Below, piece after piece: positions 17,615 through 26,811 of a stretch of 64,000 nucleotides of DNA. The DNA lies in the NCBI GenBank assembly GCA_944322675.1, contig CALUPO010000003.1, positions 95,351 to 159,350 of the forward strand. The letters run 5' to 3'. Under the pieces are notes generated by a model. The model searched no databases. It worked only from the letters and a program-made list of their open reading frames with translations, and was not told the DNA's origin. Made by a program: the position numbers and the translations under genes. Source of the DNA: Candidatus Gastranaerophilales bacterium (GTDB taxonomy: Bacteria > Cyanobacteriota > Vampirovibrionia > Gastranaerophilales > Gastranaerophilaceae). The stretch's first letter is position 1. The number at the start of each line of letters is the position of its first letter.

Positions 17615-19324
17615 ATGAAAGTAGAAAATCACGTATTTGTAAATCAAATGGAAGAGAAGAGAAAATTAGGAAGCGGCAAAAAAGTTAAAGGTTTCTTACC
17701 AAATCTTCAAGGAGGTATAAAGTTAAAAAATGGAAACTTACAAAAAGATACTGTAAGTTTTGGAAGCCCCGTAATTGATAAAAGAGTCATATGGAGAAAT
17801 ACAAATGAGAGAATTATTTCTAGTCTTGCCAATTTTATTGATAAATTTGAAGATGCAACTCAAGAATTGAGAAATAAGTTAGGTAGAAGATTAATCAAAG
17901 ATACCGCAGCTGAAAAAGATATGCTCGAAAGACACAATATATCAGGTCCTAAAACAGAATATTGTAAAAATGTGTTTGCATATACTGATACAAATAAAAA
18001 ATTATTTGGTCTTATAACAGAAAAATATGATGTTTATAAATCATGTTCAGCAAAATATCTTGGAAAAGGAATGTCAGGATATGTTTATACACTAACTTAT
18101 GGTTATATAAAATTTGTAATCAAAGAAACACAAAAAAACCATCAAAAAGATATAGAACACGAATTTGAAGAATTAAAAAAAGTAGTTGATATGCCAAATA
18201 TGCAACAAGGTGTAGCATTAATGAAAACTCGTGATGGTGGAACTTTTTTGATATCAGAATTTCAACCAGGCATTCCAAAAGGTTTAAATAAAAAAAATGG
18301 TACTAAAACTTTTAATCCTTTGACATCTAATAATATAAGAGATTTTTTAAATGTGCTATCTGATTTAGATAAAAAAATGTTATTTAATCCTGATCTAAAC
18401 CTTGGAAACATATTATATGATAATGAAGTTCCTACAATAATAGATTTAGAATGGCAAACAAATATGAATAATGCAGAAAAAGTATTTACATTTATGCCTA
18501 ATGAAAAAAAGACAAATATGGTAGCTTTTGAAAGTTCCGGTTTAAGTGCATATATAAAAGATCTATACAAAACTAATAAAAATATTAAATTAAGTTATAT
18601 GAATAATAAAAAATCTTGTCGAGATTTTTTGAAAATGTATTTTATGGAAAGAGCAAAGCATTGCGATACTTCAAATAGATTTGAGAGAATAAGAAAGGCT
18701 GTTTATCAAAATCCTTCTGAGGATGTTCTTGATGCAGAGATATTAAGACTTTCGATATTGAAAAATCAAGAAAAACAATTTACATATTTAGACAAAAATA
18801 TTGAAAAACCAAGAGATATGCTAAAAATGATTCGTTATCAAGCACGGGCTAATTTTGCAGCAAAAATGTTATCAGAATTTCAACCGCAAAAACCTGCAAA
18901 CCAGATAAGTGATGATGAGAAAAAATATTTTGAAGAAATGCGTAATTTTGGAAAAGAGTGGCATCAAAAAACACAAGAATGGTATAAAGGCTCAATTGAA
19001 TGGATGAAAAAACTAGTATCAAGAGAAGAATACCAGAATAACAACACCGGTTATTTTTATTTCCCTGAAAAATTTGGAAAAGGTGATAAAAAAGAACAAA
19101 ATGCTAGAGATAGTGCTGTTTCAGATAAAACCATGCTTTCAGATGTGTTGTCAGGTGGTGCATCCGGACAATATACAAGAAGTTTTAAAAAAATACGCTC
19201 AAAAATTACAGAATTAGAAGACAATTTCATGGATTTAAAACAAGCAGTTTATAAAAATGATAATGTATCAAAAAATGATGCAAAAGAGGATATTGAAGAT
19301 TTAATTTCTAAGGTTTTAGTATGA
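17615..19324 (+). CDS. Kinase-like fold protein, lineage-specific
   Basis: A 569-residue protein with protein-kinase/aminoglycoside-phosphotransferase-like motifs: Gly-rich loop LGKGMSGYVY (149-158), a lysine in FVIKE (170), a catalytic-loop-like NPDLNLGNIL (Asp260, Asn265; the usual HRD His/Arg is absent) and a metal-site-like IIDLEW (Asp277). These spacings fit an active phosphotransferase, but this is not proven. The N-terminal 60 residues look disordered and hold a VSFGSP motif seen in related form in neighbours. The C-terminal 250 residues (RIRKAVYQNPSEDVLDAEIL onward) match the gene downstream, so the two are tandem paralogues. The TGA stop overlaps the next ATG (ATGA). A strong GGAAGGGA ribosome site precedes the start. 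Confidence 0.65.
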   Translation: MKVENHVFVNQMEEKRKLGSGKKVKGFLPNLQGGIKLKNGNLQKDTVSFGSPVIDKRVIWRNTNERIISSLANFIDKFEDATQELRNKLGRRLIKDTAAEKDMLERHNISGPKTEYCKNVFAYTDTNKKLFGLITEKYDVYKSCSAKYLGKGMSGYVYTLTYGYIKFVIKETQKNHQKDIEHEFEELKKVVDMPNMQQGVALMKTRDGGTFLISEFQPGIPKGLNKKNGTKTFNPLTSNNIRDFLNVLSDLDKKMLFNPDLNLGNILYDNEVPTIIDLEWQTNMNNAEKVFTFMPNEKKTNMVAFESSGLSAYIKDLYKTNKNIKLSYMNNKKSCRDFLKMYFMERAKHCDTSNRFERIRKAVYQNPSEDVLDAEILRLSILKNQEKQFTYLDKNIEKPRDMLKMIRYQARANFAAKMLSEFQPQKPANQISDDEKKYFEEMRNFGKEWHQKTQEWYKGSIEWMKKLVSREEYQNNNTGYFYFPEKFGKGDKKEQNARDSAVSDKTMLSDVLSGGASGQYTRSFKKIRSKITELEDNFMDLKQAVYKNDNVSKNDAKEDIEDLISKVLV

Positions 19325-19363
19325 TAATTAATAATTTTCAAGAGAGCAGGGATTACCCTGCTT
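19310..19363 (+). repeat. Gene-junction repeat, copy 1, with hairpin
   Basis: The end of the first kinase-like gene and the start of the second carry a unit (ATGATAATTAATAA, then TCAAG, then GAGCAGG) that recurs at 20769-20820. It includes a perfect 7-bp hairpin, AGCAGGG (19345-19351) with CCCTGCT (19356-19362), and no T-run. Confidence 0.6.
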
Positions 19364-20783
19364 CCCCTTTAAAAATAAATAAGCAAAAAAGCTTCAAAGC
19401 GTATGAAAACATTAAATCACCAACCGGTGAAAGTAAAGGAATGACAGATGAACAAAAAACATGGCTTGGTGTTGGCTTGACAGCTGTTGCAAGCATTGTA
19501 ATTGGTTTAGTTATCTGGGCATGTTCAAAAGGAAAGAAAAAAACTAAAAAAAATATTGAAAAACCTAAAATAAATGAAATTGAACAATCTAAAAAGAAAT
19601 CACCTGAAGAACTTTTAAAAGAAGAACGTCAGTGGAGTTATGATAAACTTGAAATATTAAAACCTCGTTACAAAACAATAGACAGAATGCTCAAAAACGG
19701 TGGAACTAAAAATATTCGGTTTTCCAAGGAAATAATGAGTTTAAATAAAAAATTTCAGCCTCATTGTATGGATGTGTTTGGTTTAAACAATTTAATCCGG
19801 ACTGGGAACTTGTGAAAGTTGTACCAAATGTGCTTACACCATTTGAATCTAATAATGACTTTCAATTATATGAACAAATGGTACTTGTTCCACAATTAAT
19901 AGGACGTCGTGAGCAATGGAAAAGCGATAATCTTCTTGAACAGGATCGAATATATCACTATTTGCAAGAAACCGAACACTGTAAAGGTCCATATATTATA
20001 AAGTTTGATAGTTTAGGCGGTAAAAAAGAAAGATTACTTGAAATACAATTGGAAGAAGAATCATTAAAACATGGAAAAGAAAAAGAAACTTTTATTGAAT
20101 ATTTAAAACTTAGAAGTGAATATTTTGACAAAGATAATGAGTTTGATGTCATCAGAAGTGAAGTGTTAAAGAATCCAAACGATGATGTTGTTGATGCTGA
20201 AACCCTAAGATTATATATGCTTGCAAATAATACAAGACAATTTCTTTACTCGGATAAAAGTGTTGAAGAAAAGCATAATATGATAAATTTTGTGCGTCCA
20301 TTACTTTATGCCAATTTTAGTGCCAAAATGCTTGAAGAATTTAAACCTCAAAAACCTCAAAAAGACATGACCGAAAATGAAAAGAAATATTTTGAATATA
20401 TGAACAAACTAGGAGCTTTCTGGCATGATAGATTAAAAAAAGAAGCAAATGAAAAATTGCCAAATTTTGTAAAGATTATAACCGGTGAAGTGAAAGCTCC
20501 AAAATGTTATGGTCAACAAGGGCATGACCCCAGACGAATTCCCAAATTTAATTATTTTAAAAGTTTACTTGGAATATTGTCTGGTGAAGCAAAAGCAAAA
20601 TGGGATAACAGTATTGAAGAAGAGAATATTGGTAATATAGATAAAATTAACTTACAAATAAAATTTAAAAAATTATTAGATGCCTTTAAAACATTAAAAA
20701 AAGGTATTAATTATAAAGAAAGAGAAACTATAATGGATGCAAAAGACAATATTGAATATTTAATTCCTGAGGTTTTAGTATGA
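19321..20783 (+). pseudogene. Degenerate kinase-like paralogue split by a -1 frame change
   Basis: Two frames together resemble the upstream kinase-like protein. The first (from ATG 19321, 164 codons, stop near 19815) has a membrane segment (WLGVGLTAVASIVIGLVIW, about residue 45-65), a Lys-rich stretch and an SFKA motif. The second continues to 20783 and matches the paralogue's C-terminus (LKNPNDDVVDAETLRLYML; AKMLEEFKPQKP; ends PEVLV). They join exactly at TTTAAAC (19782-19788), with TTA AAC as zero-frame codons, a canonical -1 slippery site. A -1 shift would give one product of about 487 residues. No Gly-rich loop is visible, so it would be a pseudokinase at best. It may be a frameshifted pseudogene, a programmed frameshift, or an assembly error. 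Confidence 0.55.
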
Positions 20784-20853
20784 TAATTAATAATATTCAA
20801 GGGAGCAGGCATGCCCTGTTATCTAATCTAGAACTTAACTTAAGTCAATAGGA
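20769..20853 (+). repeat. Gene-junction repeat, copy 2, with 23-codon remnant ORF
   Basis: The same junction unit as at 19310-19363 follows the second kinase-like gene. Its ATG overlaps that gene's TGA and opens a frame of only 23 codons (MIINNIQGSRHALLSN and a few more) that stops near 20851, just inside the convergent helicase gene's end. It looks like the stump of a third tandem paralogue. Confidence 0.5.
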
Positions 20854-23126
20854 TCTTTCAAAATAAGATCAATAGCTTCTTTTGCTGAATTTATTAAATT
20901 TTCACTAATATTAGGAAGTAGTGTAATCTGTTTTAAAACATCAACAGTACGTTTAAAAATTCTAACAATGTCACCTTCCTGCACATCAATAACATTAACT
21001 ATATCCTCCCATACAGGTTTTTCCATCCACATAATAATTAAAGGAGCATAAAATGAATTTAATAATATAGGTGTATCAATTTTATAATCATTTTGAATTT
21101 TTGATAGCGAACGTTTAATATTTTTTATTTTATTTAATGTTATTCGAAGTTTTTTACTTATTGGCATTTGACTTAATATTAATGAACTTCTTATATCTTC
21201 TGTTAATATAGAACAAATAACAGCAGCCAATTCATATGATGTTAAATCATCTAAAATATGACTTAAAATTATCTCACTTAAATATAATTCATTTTCTGTT
21301 CTCAAGACACCAAGTATAACACCCCTTGAAGTTGGATAATCATCATTTAAATAATTTAAATCATTTAAAATATTATAATGATTTAAAAATTTTTGCCAGT
21401 AAATATCCTTTTGATATTCTATTTCTTTTAATAAAATTTTCTTACGTTTTTTTAAGCGTTCTAACACTTCTAAACTTTTTTTATGTTTTCTAAAACATTT
21501 ACAAGCTTCACAATTGTATGCCATAAATCTTGAATAATAATCTTTGGATAAAAGATCATATTTAATAATTTCAGGATTATTTTTGTCTTTTAATTGTTTT
21601 TTTAACATCTTCACAACATGTCTTGTTTGGACATATAAATTTTTATATTTCTGATATTCATTAAAATTTTCATTATTATGACCATATATACAATGAAAAT
21701 TCATAATTTTTTCAATTTCATCATTTAATTCAAATTGTGAAACAAGAAGAGGTTTTACACGTTGCGTTGATGTAAAATAGCCAAAACTTTTTAAAATTAG
21801 TTCTTTTGCCTCAGCAATTGAAAAACGTTGTAATAAATTAACAACCATGGAATAACGTGGAGTAAATTTACTTTCAAGAGGATTTGCCTCACTTTTTACA
21901 AGTTTTGCAATATCTTCCGGTTTTTCAAACTGATTTCCTACTGTAACAACATACCCAACTTCATCCATACCTCTTCTTCCAGCTCTGCCTGACATTTGAA
22001 GAAATTCATTTGCTGTCAACAAACGATGACCATTATCTGTACGTTTTGAAATTGAACTTATAACGGTTGTTCGAGCCGGCATATTTATTCCTGCAGCTAA
22101 AGTTTCAGTTGCAAAAACTACTTTTATTAACCCCATCTGAAATAACTTTTCAATAAGTGACTTTAAAGAAGGCAACAATCCTGCATGATGAGATGCTACA
22201 CCACAATACAAATAATCTAAATTTTTATTATTATACAAATATGGATTATCCATTATAAATTCATCAATACAAGATTTTATCCGTTCTCGTTCTTCATTTG
22301 TTGTTAAATTTAATCTTGAACATTTCTCCATTTGCTCATCACATTTTTTTCTAGAAAAAGTAAAATAAATAGCAGGAAGCATATTATTTTCTTTTAAAAG
22401 ATAAATTAAGTTGCTTAAATTCGCATTATTCACATTTTTTTTATTTTTTTTACCAAATTCTCTCTTTTGTTCCCTTATTTTACTATTTAACTTCCCATCA
22501 GGTGTTAAAAGAGGGAGCAACTTTTGTGGTTGTAGAGGATCAAAATGATAATTTTTTAAAGGAACCGGACGAAAATTGGTAAAAACAAGTTCTGTTTTTG
22601 AATGCACAGAATTTATCCAATTTGTTAATTCTCTTGAATTATGTATAGTGGCACTTAGTGCAATAATTTGAATATCACTGGGACAATAAATAATACTTTC
22701 TTCCCATACAGTTCCCCTTTGCTCATCATTCATATAATGAACTTCATCCAAAACAACATATTTAACGTTTTTTAAGTTTTCACCCAATGTGCCAAAATTT
22801 GTACCATAAAGCATATTACGAAAAACTTCAGTAGTCATAACAACAATACTGGCATTTCTATTTATAGATATATCACCGGTCAACAAACCCACATTATCTT
22901 TACCATATTTTTCCTGAAAATCATTAAATTTTTGATTTGATAATGCTTTTAAAGGTGTTGTATAAAAAATTTTTTCATTATTTTTTAAAGCTTTTATTAT
23001 AGCAAATTCACCAATGCAAGTTTTTCCGGCACCAGTTGGAGCACAAACAACAACACTTTTTCCATTCTCAATATATTTTAAAGCCGCTTCTTGAAAGTCA
23101 TCAAGCTTAAATTTAAATTCGTACAC
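20835..23126 (-). CDS. Ski2/Mtr4-like superfamily II RNA helicase
   Basis: A 763-residue DExH helicase. Walker A is APTGAGKT (29-36). The DEVH box is VVLDEVHYM (about 125-133), motif III is ALSATIH, and motif VI is QMSGRAGRRG. A C-terminal DSHCT-type domain follows (about 590-750, WQKFLNHYNILNDLNYLND to the end). Ski2-like helicases occur in Cyanobacteria and Actinobacteria and are thought to act in RNA turnover. A Cys/Lys-rich stretch near 525 (YNCEACKCFRKHKK) might bind metal or RNA. It is a monocistronic gene convergent with the kinase-like pair. Confidence 0.88.
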   Translation of the reverse strand: MYEFKFKLDDFQEAALKYIENGKSVVVCAPTGAGKTCIGEFAIIKALKNNEKIFYTTPLKALSNQKFNDFQEKYGKDNVGLLTGDISINRNASIVVMTTEVFRNMLYGTNFGTLGENLKNVKYVVLDEVHYMNDEQRGTVWEESIIYCPSDIQIIALSATIHNSRELTNWINSVHSKTELVFTNFRPVPLKNYHFDPLQPQKLLPLLTPDGKLNSKIREQKREFGKKNKKNVNNANLSNLIYLLKENNMLPAIYFTFSRKKCDEQMEKCSRLNLTTNEERERIKSCIDEFIMDNPYLYNNKNLDYLYCGVASHHAGLLPSLKSLIEKLFQMGLIKVVFATETLAAGINMPARTTVISSISKRTDNGHRLLTANEFLQMSGRAGRRGMDEVGYVVTVGNQFEKPEDIAKLVKSEANPLESKFTPRYSMVVNLLQRFSIAEAKELILKSFGYFTSTQRVKPLLVSQFELNDEIEKIMNFHCIYGHNNENFNEYQKYKNLYVQTRHVVKMLKKQLKDKNNPEIIKYDLLSKDYYSRFMAYNCEACKCFRKHKKSLEVLERLKKRKKILLKEIEYQKDIYWQKFLNHYNILNDLNYLNDDYPTSRGVILGVLRTENELYLSEIILSHILDDLTSYELAAVICSILTEDIRSSLILSQMPISKKLRITLNKIKNIKRSLSKIQNDYKIDTPILLNSFYAPLIIMWMEKPVWEDIVNVIDVQEGDIVRIFKRTVDVLKQITLLPNISENLINSAKEAIDLILKDPIDLS

Positions 23127-23211
23127 TATTATTATCTCATATAAACTTCATATTATCTATAATACCACAATTTATCCATTTTCAAGATTTATATTTATAT
23201 ACAATTTTATG

Positions 23212-23270
23212 TGTAAATTTTTGTAAATTTTATAATTAAAAAATAGCAAAATATTTTTTTAGAGTTTTTA
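23212..23270 (+). promoter_or_regulatory. Shared upstream element (copy B) before L-domain-like gene
   Basis: TGTAAATTTTTGTAAAT begins at 23212, TAGCAAAA at 23244, then a T-rich stretch and GTTTTTA at 23264-23270, about 105 bp before the ATG at 23375. It matches copy A at 17456-17514 almost base for base in the core. Confidence 0.5.
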
Positions 23271-23374
23271 TATGACTGAATATATTTATAATGGTTTTTA
23301 TTTTTGAATTGGAAAAGTCCAACAATACAAATATCAATTTTATACATGAAAATTATAAAAAAGGAGAAAAAATA

Positions 23375-25150
23375 ATGAAAATAACAAATAAATCCATTTC
23401 AAAATCAAAAACAGAAAATCGACCCAAAAATTTAGAAAATAAAAAAAATGTTTCATCGTCTAGAATTTTAAATGATATCAAACTAAATAAAGTAAAATTA
23501 GAAAACGATACATTAAGTTTTGGAGCACCCGTTAAAAATATTTGTATTCATGGTAAAAATAGACTTATAACAGCCGGACATGATATTTTTAAAGATTTTT
23601 CTAAAGTTGCTCAAAAATTATCAGAATCAACAAAAGCATTATTTAAAAATATAAATACACAAGGTCGCTCTTTTATTGACGCATTTGATGAACTAGATAC
23701 AAATACAATAAAAAAGTTACCTTCATTGTCAATGTCCAACACCGTTAATTTTAATGATGATAAAATAGTTGGAGTTAAAACCATTGATAATAAGAATTAT
23801 ACAATAACTGTAAGACCTAATAATGCAACCAATAGTATAAAAGATATTATTTCAGAATCTTCATTTATAGAAGACCCATATATTTTATCAGATTTGAATG
23901 TCAGGATTCAAAAATTATCTAAAAACGCATTCGATTTATCAGATGATTTTACAATTTTGAAAACATCTGCAAAATTATTAGATCCCAAAGAAGAAACAGT
24001 GTTATTTGTAACAAATGATGGAACATACGTTGAAACCGAAAATTCAGGTTATTTAATTCAAGATATAAATGATACAAAACTTCCTTTTATTGTACATGTT
24101 AACGATGCTACCTATGCAAAACAAATAAATCATGAGTTACTTCTTATTGAAAAAATAAAAGATGATGAAGAACTTTCAAATTTTATGATGAATATAATGG
24201 TACATGAAATAATACCATACACACATAGTGATAAATTTGATTCTAATGAAAAAAATAATGCTAATCGTTTAATTAAAAATATAGAAGAAATAGCAACAAA
24301 TCGTATAAAAAACGGTTCAAATCCTAATTTATTTTCAAATGTATTTGAACTTAAAAATGCTTTAAGTCAAGAATTAGAAAAAAAATTTATTGAAAATTTT
24401 TTAAATATAAAAAAAGAAAGAAATAAAATTATACTTGACACAACACAGTGGGATGAAGAAAAATACTTAAATTTTCATAAGTTTAATGATGAATCTTTAA
24501 ATTTAGTATTTAAAAATATTACAAATATTAAAGGAGATTTTAGAATTAGTCAAAACCATAATATTGACTTATCTTCTTTAAAAAAAGTAGATGGTTCTTT
24601 AACTATTTTGGAAAATTCAAATATAGAAGCTCCAAAGGTAAAAGTTATTAATGGAAATTTAATAATTAAAAATAGCAAAGTAAATATGCCAAAATTAAAA
24701 CAGGTAAATATTATTCAACGAGATAATAATAGTAAAGTAAAAATACCAGTAAAGGTTGAACATAATGCTTTAAATCGGGAATTTGATGTCAAAAAGAATA
24801 TTTTAACGATAAATCATCTTAAAATAAATGATCTATTTGAAAATAGAAGCGTTGAACAAATAAACTTATTATTTCGAGACATAAAAACCATTAATAATGA
24901 TTTTGCTTTAGAAAATCATCAAAATTTAAAATTACCATCACTTAAAAATATTAATGGTTCATTAATTATAAAAAATTCAAATAATATTTCTATTCCAAAA
25001 TTAAAAACAATTAAAGAAAATTTAAACATAGAAAATTCTGATTGTGTGGATTTATCATCATTAAGAAATGTAGGTATAGATTATATTGAAAAAAATTCTA
25101 ATAAAATTTTTATTAAAAATAAATTAATAAATAAAATGCTAGATAAATAA
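23375..25150 (+). CDS. Leucine-rich L-domain-like repeat protein, function unknown
   Basis: I choose ATG 23375 because AAGGAG lies 10 bp upstream; an in-frame ATG at 23291 has no ribosome site. The 591-residue product has no signal peptide. The N-terminus holds LSFGAP, like the VSFGSP of the gene at 17615. From about residue 375 to 580, roughly 20-residue repeats of the type LKxIxGSLxIxNSxxIxxPK appear (DGSLTILENSNIEAPKV; INGNLIIKNSKVNMPKL; INGSLIIKNSNNISIPKL), which would fold as a receptor-L-domain/LRR-like solenoid. Such domains bind proteins or glycans. It is flanked by other lineage-specific genes and has upstream element B. Confidence 0.6.
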   Translation: MKITNKSISKSKTENRPKNLENKKNVSSSRILNDIKLNKVKLENDTLSFGAPVKNICIHGKNRLITAGHDIFKDFSKVAQKLSESTKALFKNINTQGRSFIDAFDELDTNTIKKLPSLSMSNTVNFNDDKIVGVKTIDNKNYTITVRPNNATNSIKDIISESSFIEDPYILSDLNVRIQKLSKNAFDLSDDFTILKTSAKLLDPKEETVLFVTNDGTYVETENSGYLIQDINDTKLPFIVHVNDATYAKQINHELLLIEKIKDDEELSNFMMNIMVHEIIPYTHSDKFDSNEKNNANRLIKNIEEIATNRIKNGSNPNLFSNVFELKNALSQELEKKFIENFLNIKKERNKIILDTTQWDEEKYLNFHKFNDESLNLVFKNITNIKGDFRISQNHNIDLSSLKKVDGSLTILENSNIEAPKVKVINGNLIIKNSKVNMPKLKQVNIIQRDNNSKVKIPVKVEHNALNREFDVKKNILTINHLKINDLFENRSVEQINLLFRDIKTINNDFALENHQNLKLPSLKNINGSLIIKNSNNISIPKLKTIKENLNIENSDCVDLSSLRNVGIDYIEKNSNKIFIKNKLINKMLDK

Positions 25151-25310
25151 AATAGGAAAAAAAGAAAATGAATTTATCAAAAGATAAATAAGATTGTATC
25201 AACCTTGTAAAATAAGTTTTGAACAAAAAACTCAACTAAATAAAGATTACCTGGAGATAATAAATAATTTTGTACATTAAACATATTGGAAGTAATACTT
25301 TAGATTTTAT
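25151..25310. other. Intergenic remnant region with no clear gene
   Basis: Between the L-domain-like gene and the tandem coiled-coil genes I see no gene with a ribosome site. A short open frame without a clear start runs from about 25262 into the repeat unit at 25311, reading HIGSNTLDFIVDTLDK and ending in RKRR before a TAA. No terminator hairpin is obvious after the 25150 stop. Confidence 0.35.
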
Positions 25311-26043
25311 AGTAGACACTTTAGATAAAGTTGTAGGTATTTTGACAAGGAAAAGGAGATAAAAAATGGTATTAGTAAATAATAATATACAAAATATAAA
25401 TTTTAATAAAAAATCTCTTATTTCTTTTAAAAAAAACGAAGATAATAAAACACAAGAAGTCAAAAAAGTTCCAAGTACAACAGAAATTGTGCTTGGATTA
25501 ACGGCAATTGCTGCACTTGGTGTTGCAACATTTGAACTTATTTCTTCACATAAAAATAAAAAAGTTTATGAGAAATTATTGGATGAAAAAATATCCAAAA
25601 AACTTGATGAAAAATCAAGTGAAATAATTGACAAGAAAGTTGTAAAAACACTCAATGAAAAATCCACAGAAATCATTGACAGCAAAGTTACTCAAAAAGT
25701 TCAGGAAATAACAGACCAAATACTTGATAATAAAATACAAAAAACTATTGAAAACAAAGCATCTACAATAATAGAAAACAAATTTAATGAAAAATTCGAT
25801 AAAAGATTTTCTGAAAATTTACGCATATCGTGGAATGCTTTGTGGGAAAATATTGAGAACAATCCAGAAATTAAGGAGTGGAGTAAAAACTTTGGTAAAG
25901 AACTCATAAAACTTGGTGATTGGATAGAAAAAGTTGATAGAAAATTAGGATTTATAGATAGCTTTAATTTTTTTGATATTCATGATATGAGTCCTCTTTC
26001 TATGGCAAAAATGTATTTTCCGAATTTATTTATAAAAAATTAA
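25311..26043 (+). repeat. Tandem duplication unit 1 (leader plus gene)
   Basis: From AGTAGACACTTTAGATAA (25311) through the ribosome site AAGGAGATAAAAA and the gene to its FPNLFIKN end, this segment is repeated at 26069-26798. The first 57 bp upstream of the ATG differ at only a few positions between units. Confidence 0.75.
25366..26043 (+). CDS. Coiled-coil membrane protein, tandem copy 1
   Basis: The protein has 225 residues. A short N-terminus with LISFKKNED (an SFK motif) is followed by one membrane segment (TEIVLGLTAIAALGVATFEL, about 38-57), then a long charged coiled coil of repeated EKSxEIIDxKVxxxLN units (about 70-145). A variable part follows, ending FPNLFIKN. No function recognised. 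The topology suggests a membrane-anchored rod. The paralogue at 26124 shares the N-terminus, the membrane part, the coil and the last eight residues, but not the region before the end. Confidence 0.6.
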   Translation: MVLVNNNIQNINFNKKSLISFKKNEDNKTQEVKKVPSTTEIVLGLTAIAALGVATFELISSHKNKKVYEKLLDEKISKKLDEKSSEIIDKKVVKTLNEKSTEIIDSKVTQKVQEITDQILDNKIQKTIENKASTIIENKFNEKFDKRFSENLRISWNALWENIENNPEIKEWSKNFGKELIKLGDWIEKVDRKLGFIDSFNFFDIHDMSPLSMAKMYFPNLFIKN

Positions 26044-26068
26044 AACCCGTATACAAATTTTTATATTT

Positions 26069-26798
26069 AGTAGACACTTTAGATAAGGTTATAGATATTT
26101 TCACAAGGAAAAGGAGATAAAAAATGGTATTAGTAAATAATAATATACAAAATATAAATTTAAATAAAAAAGCTCTTATTTCTTTTAAAAAAAATGAAGA
26201 TAATAAAACACAAGAAGTCAAAAAAGTTCCAAATACAACAGAAATTGTGCTTGGAGTAACAGCAATTGCTGCACTTGGTGTTGCAACATTTGCACTTATT
26301 TCTTCACATAAAAACAAAAAAGCTTATGAGAAATTATTGGATGAAAAAATATCAAAAAAACCTGATGAAAAATCCAGCGAAATAATTGAAAACAAAATTG
26401 TAAAAATACTAAATGAAAAATCCGACGAAATAATTGAAAACAAAGTTGTAAAAACACTCAATGAAAAATCCACAAAAATAATTGATAACAAAGTTACCCA
26501 ATCCGTTACAAAAGAACTTGATAACAAATTTGTTAAAGAATGGACTACATTTAAAGAATCTTATATAAAAAATGTACCAGAATTTGCGAAAATGATAGAA
26601 GATTGGGATTTAGCTTTTCAACAATGGGGTAAGAATCAGCAAAAAATAAATGAATCTTTTCAGGAAGCATTAGAATATCTTTATGATAAAATGGATAAAA
26701 GGTATATAATGCCGCCTGTTCACTTCTCTTTCGAAAATTTACCACCTTTAAAACCTAGAACAAAAACGTATTTTCCAAATCTTTTTATAAAAAATTAA
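26069..26798 (+). repeat. Tandem duplication unit 2
   Basis: Second unit of the duplication described at 25311-26043. Between the units the sequence AAACCCGTATACAAATTTTTAT looks like the terminator of unit 2 (26812-26850) with its central half deleted, so unit 1 probably reads through into unit 2. Confidence 0.7.
26124..26798 (+). CDS. Coiled-coil membrane protein, tandem copy 2
   Basis: The 224-residue paralogue of the gene at 25366. It has the same start (ISFKKNED), membrane segment (VTAIAALGVATFALIS) and a coiled coil of three to four EKSxEIIENKxVKxLN units, one more than copy 1 in part of the coil, so copy number of the 13-18 residue unit varies. The C-terminal third (FKESYIKNVPEFAKMIEDW onward) is unlike copy 1 until the shared FPNLFIKN. 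A terminator follows. Confidence 0.6.
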   Translation: MVLVNNNIQNINLNKKALISFKKNEDNKTQEVKKVPNTTEIVLGVTAIAALGVATFALISSHKNKKAYEKLLDEKISKKPDEKSSEIIENKIVKILNEKSDEIIENKVVKTLNEKSTKIIDNKVTQSVTKELDNKFVKEWTTFKESYIKNVPEFAKMIEDWDLAFQQWGKNQQKINESFQEALEYLYDKMDKRYIMPPVHFSFENLPPLKPRTKTYFPNLFIKN

Positions 26799-26811
26799 AT
26801 ATTAAAAATAA

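Noticed and set aside
19764..19781. TTG at 19764 as start of an independent 339-codon gene
   Set aside because: No ribosome site; the first residues are not homologous to anything, while the frames join better at the TTTAAAC site.
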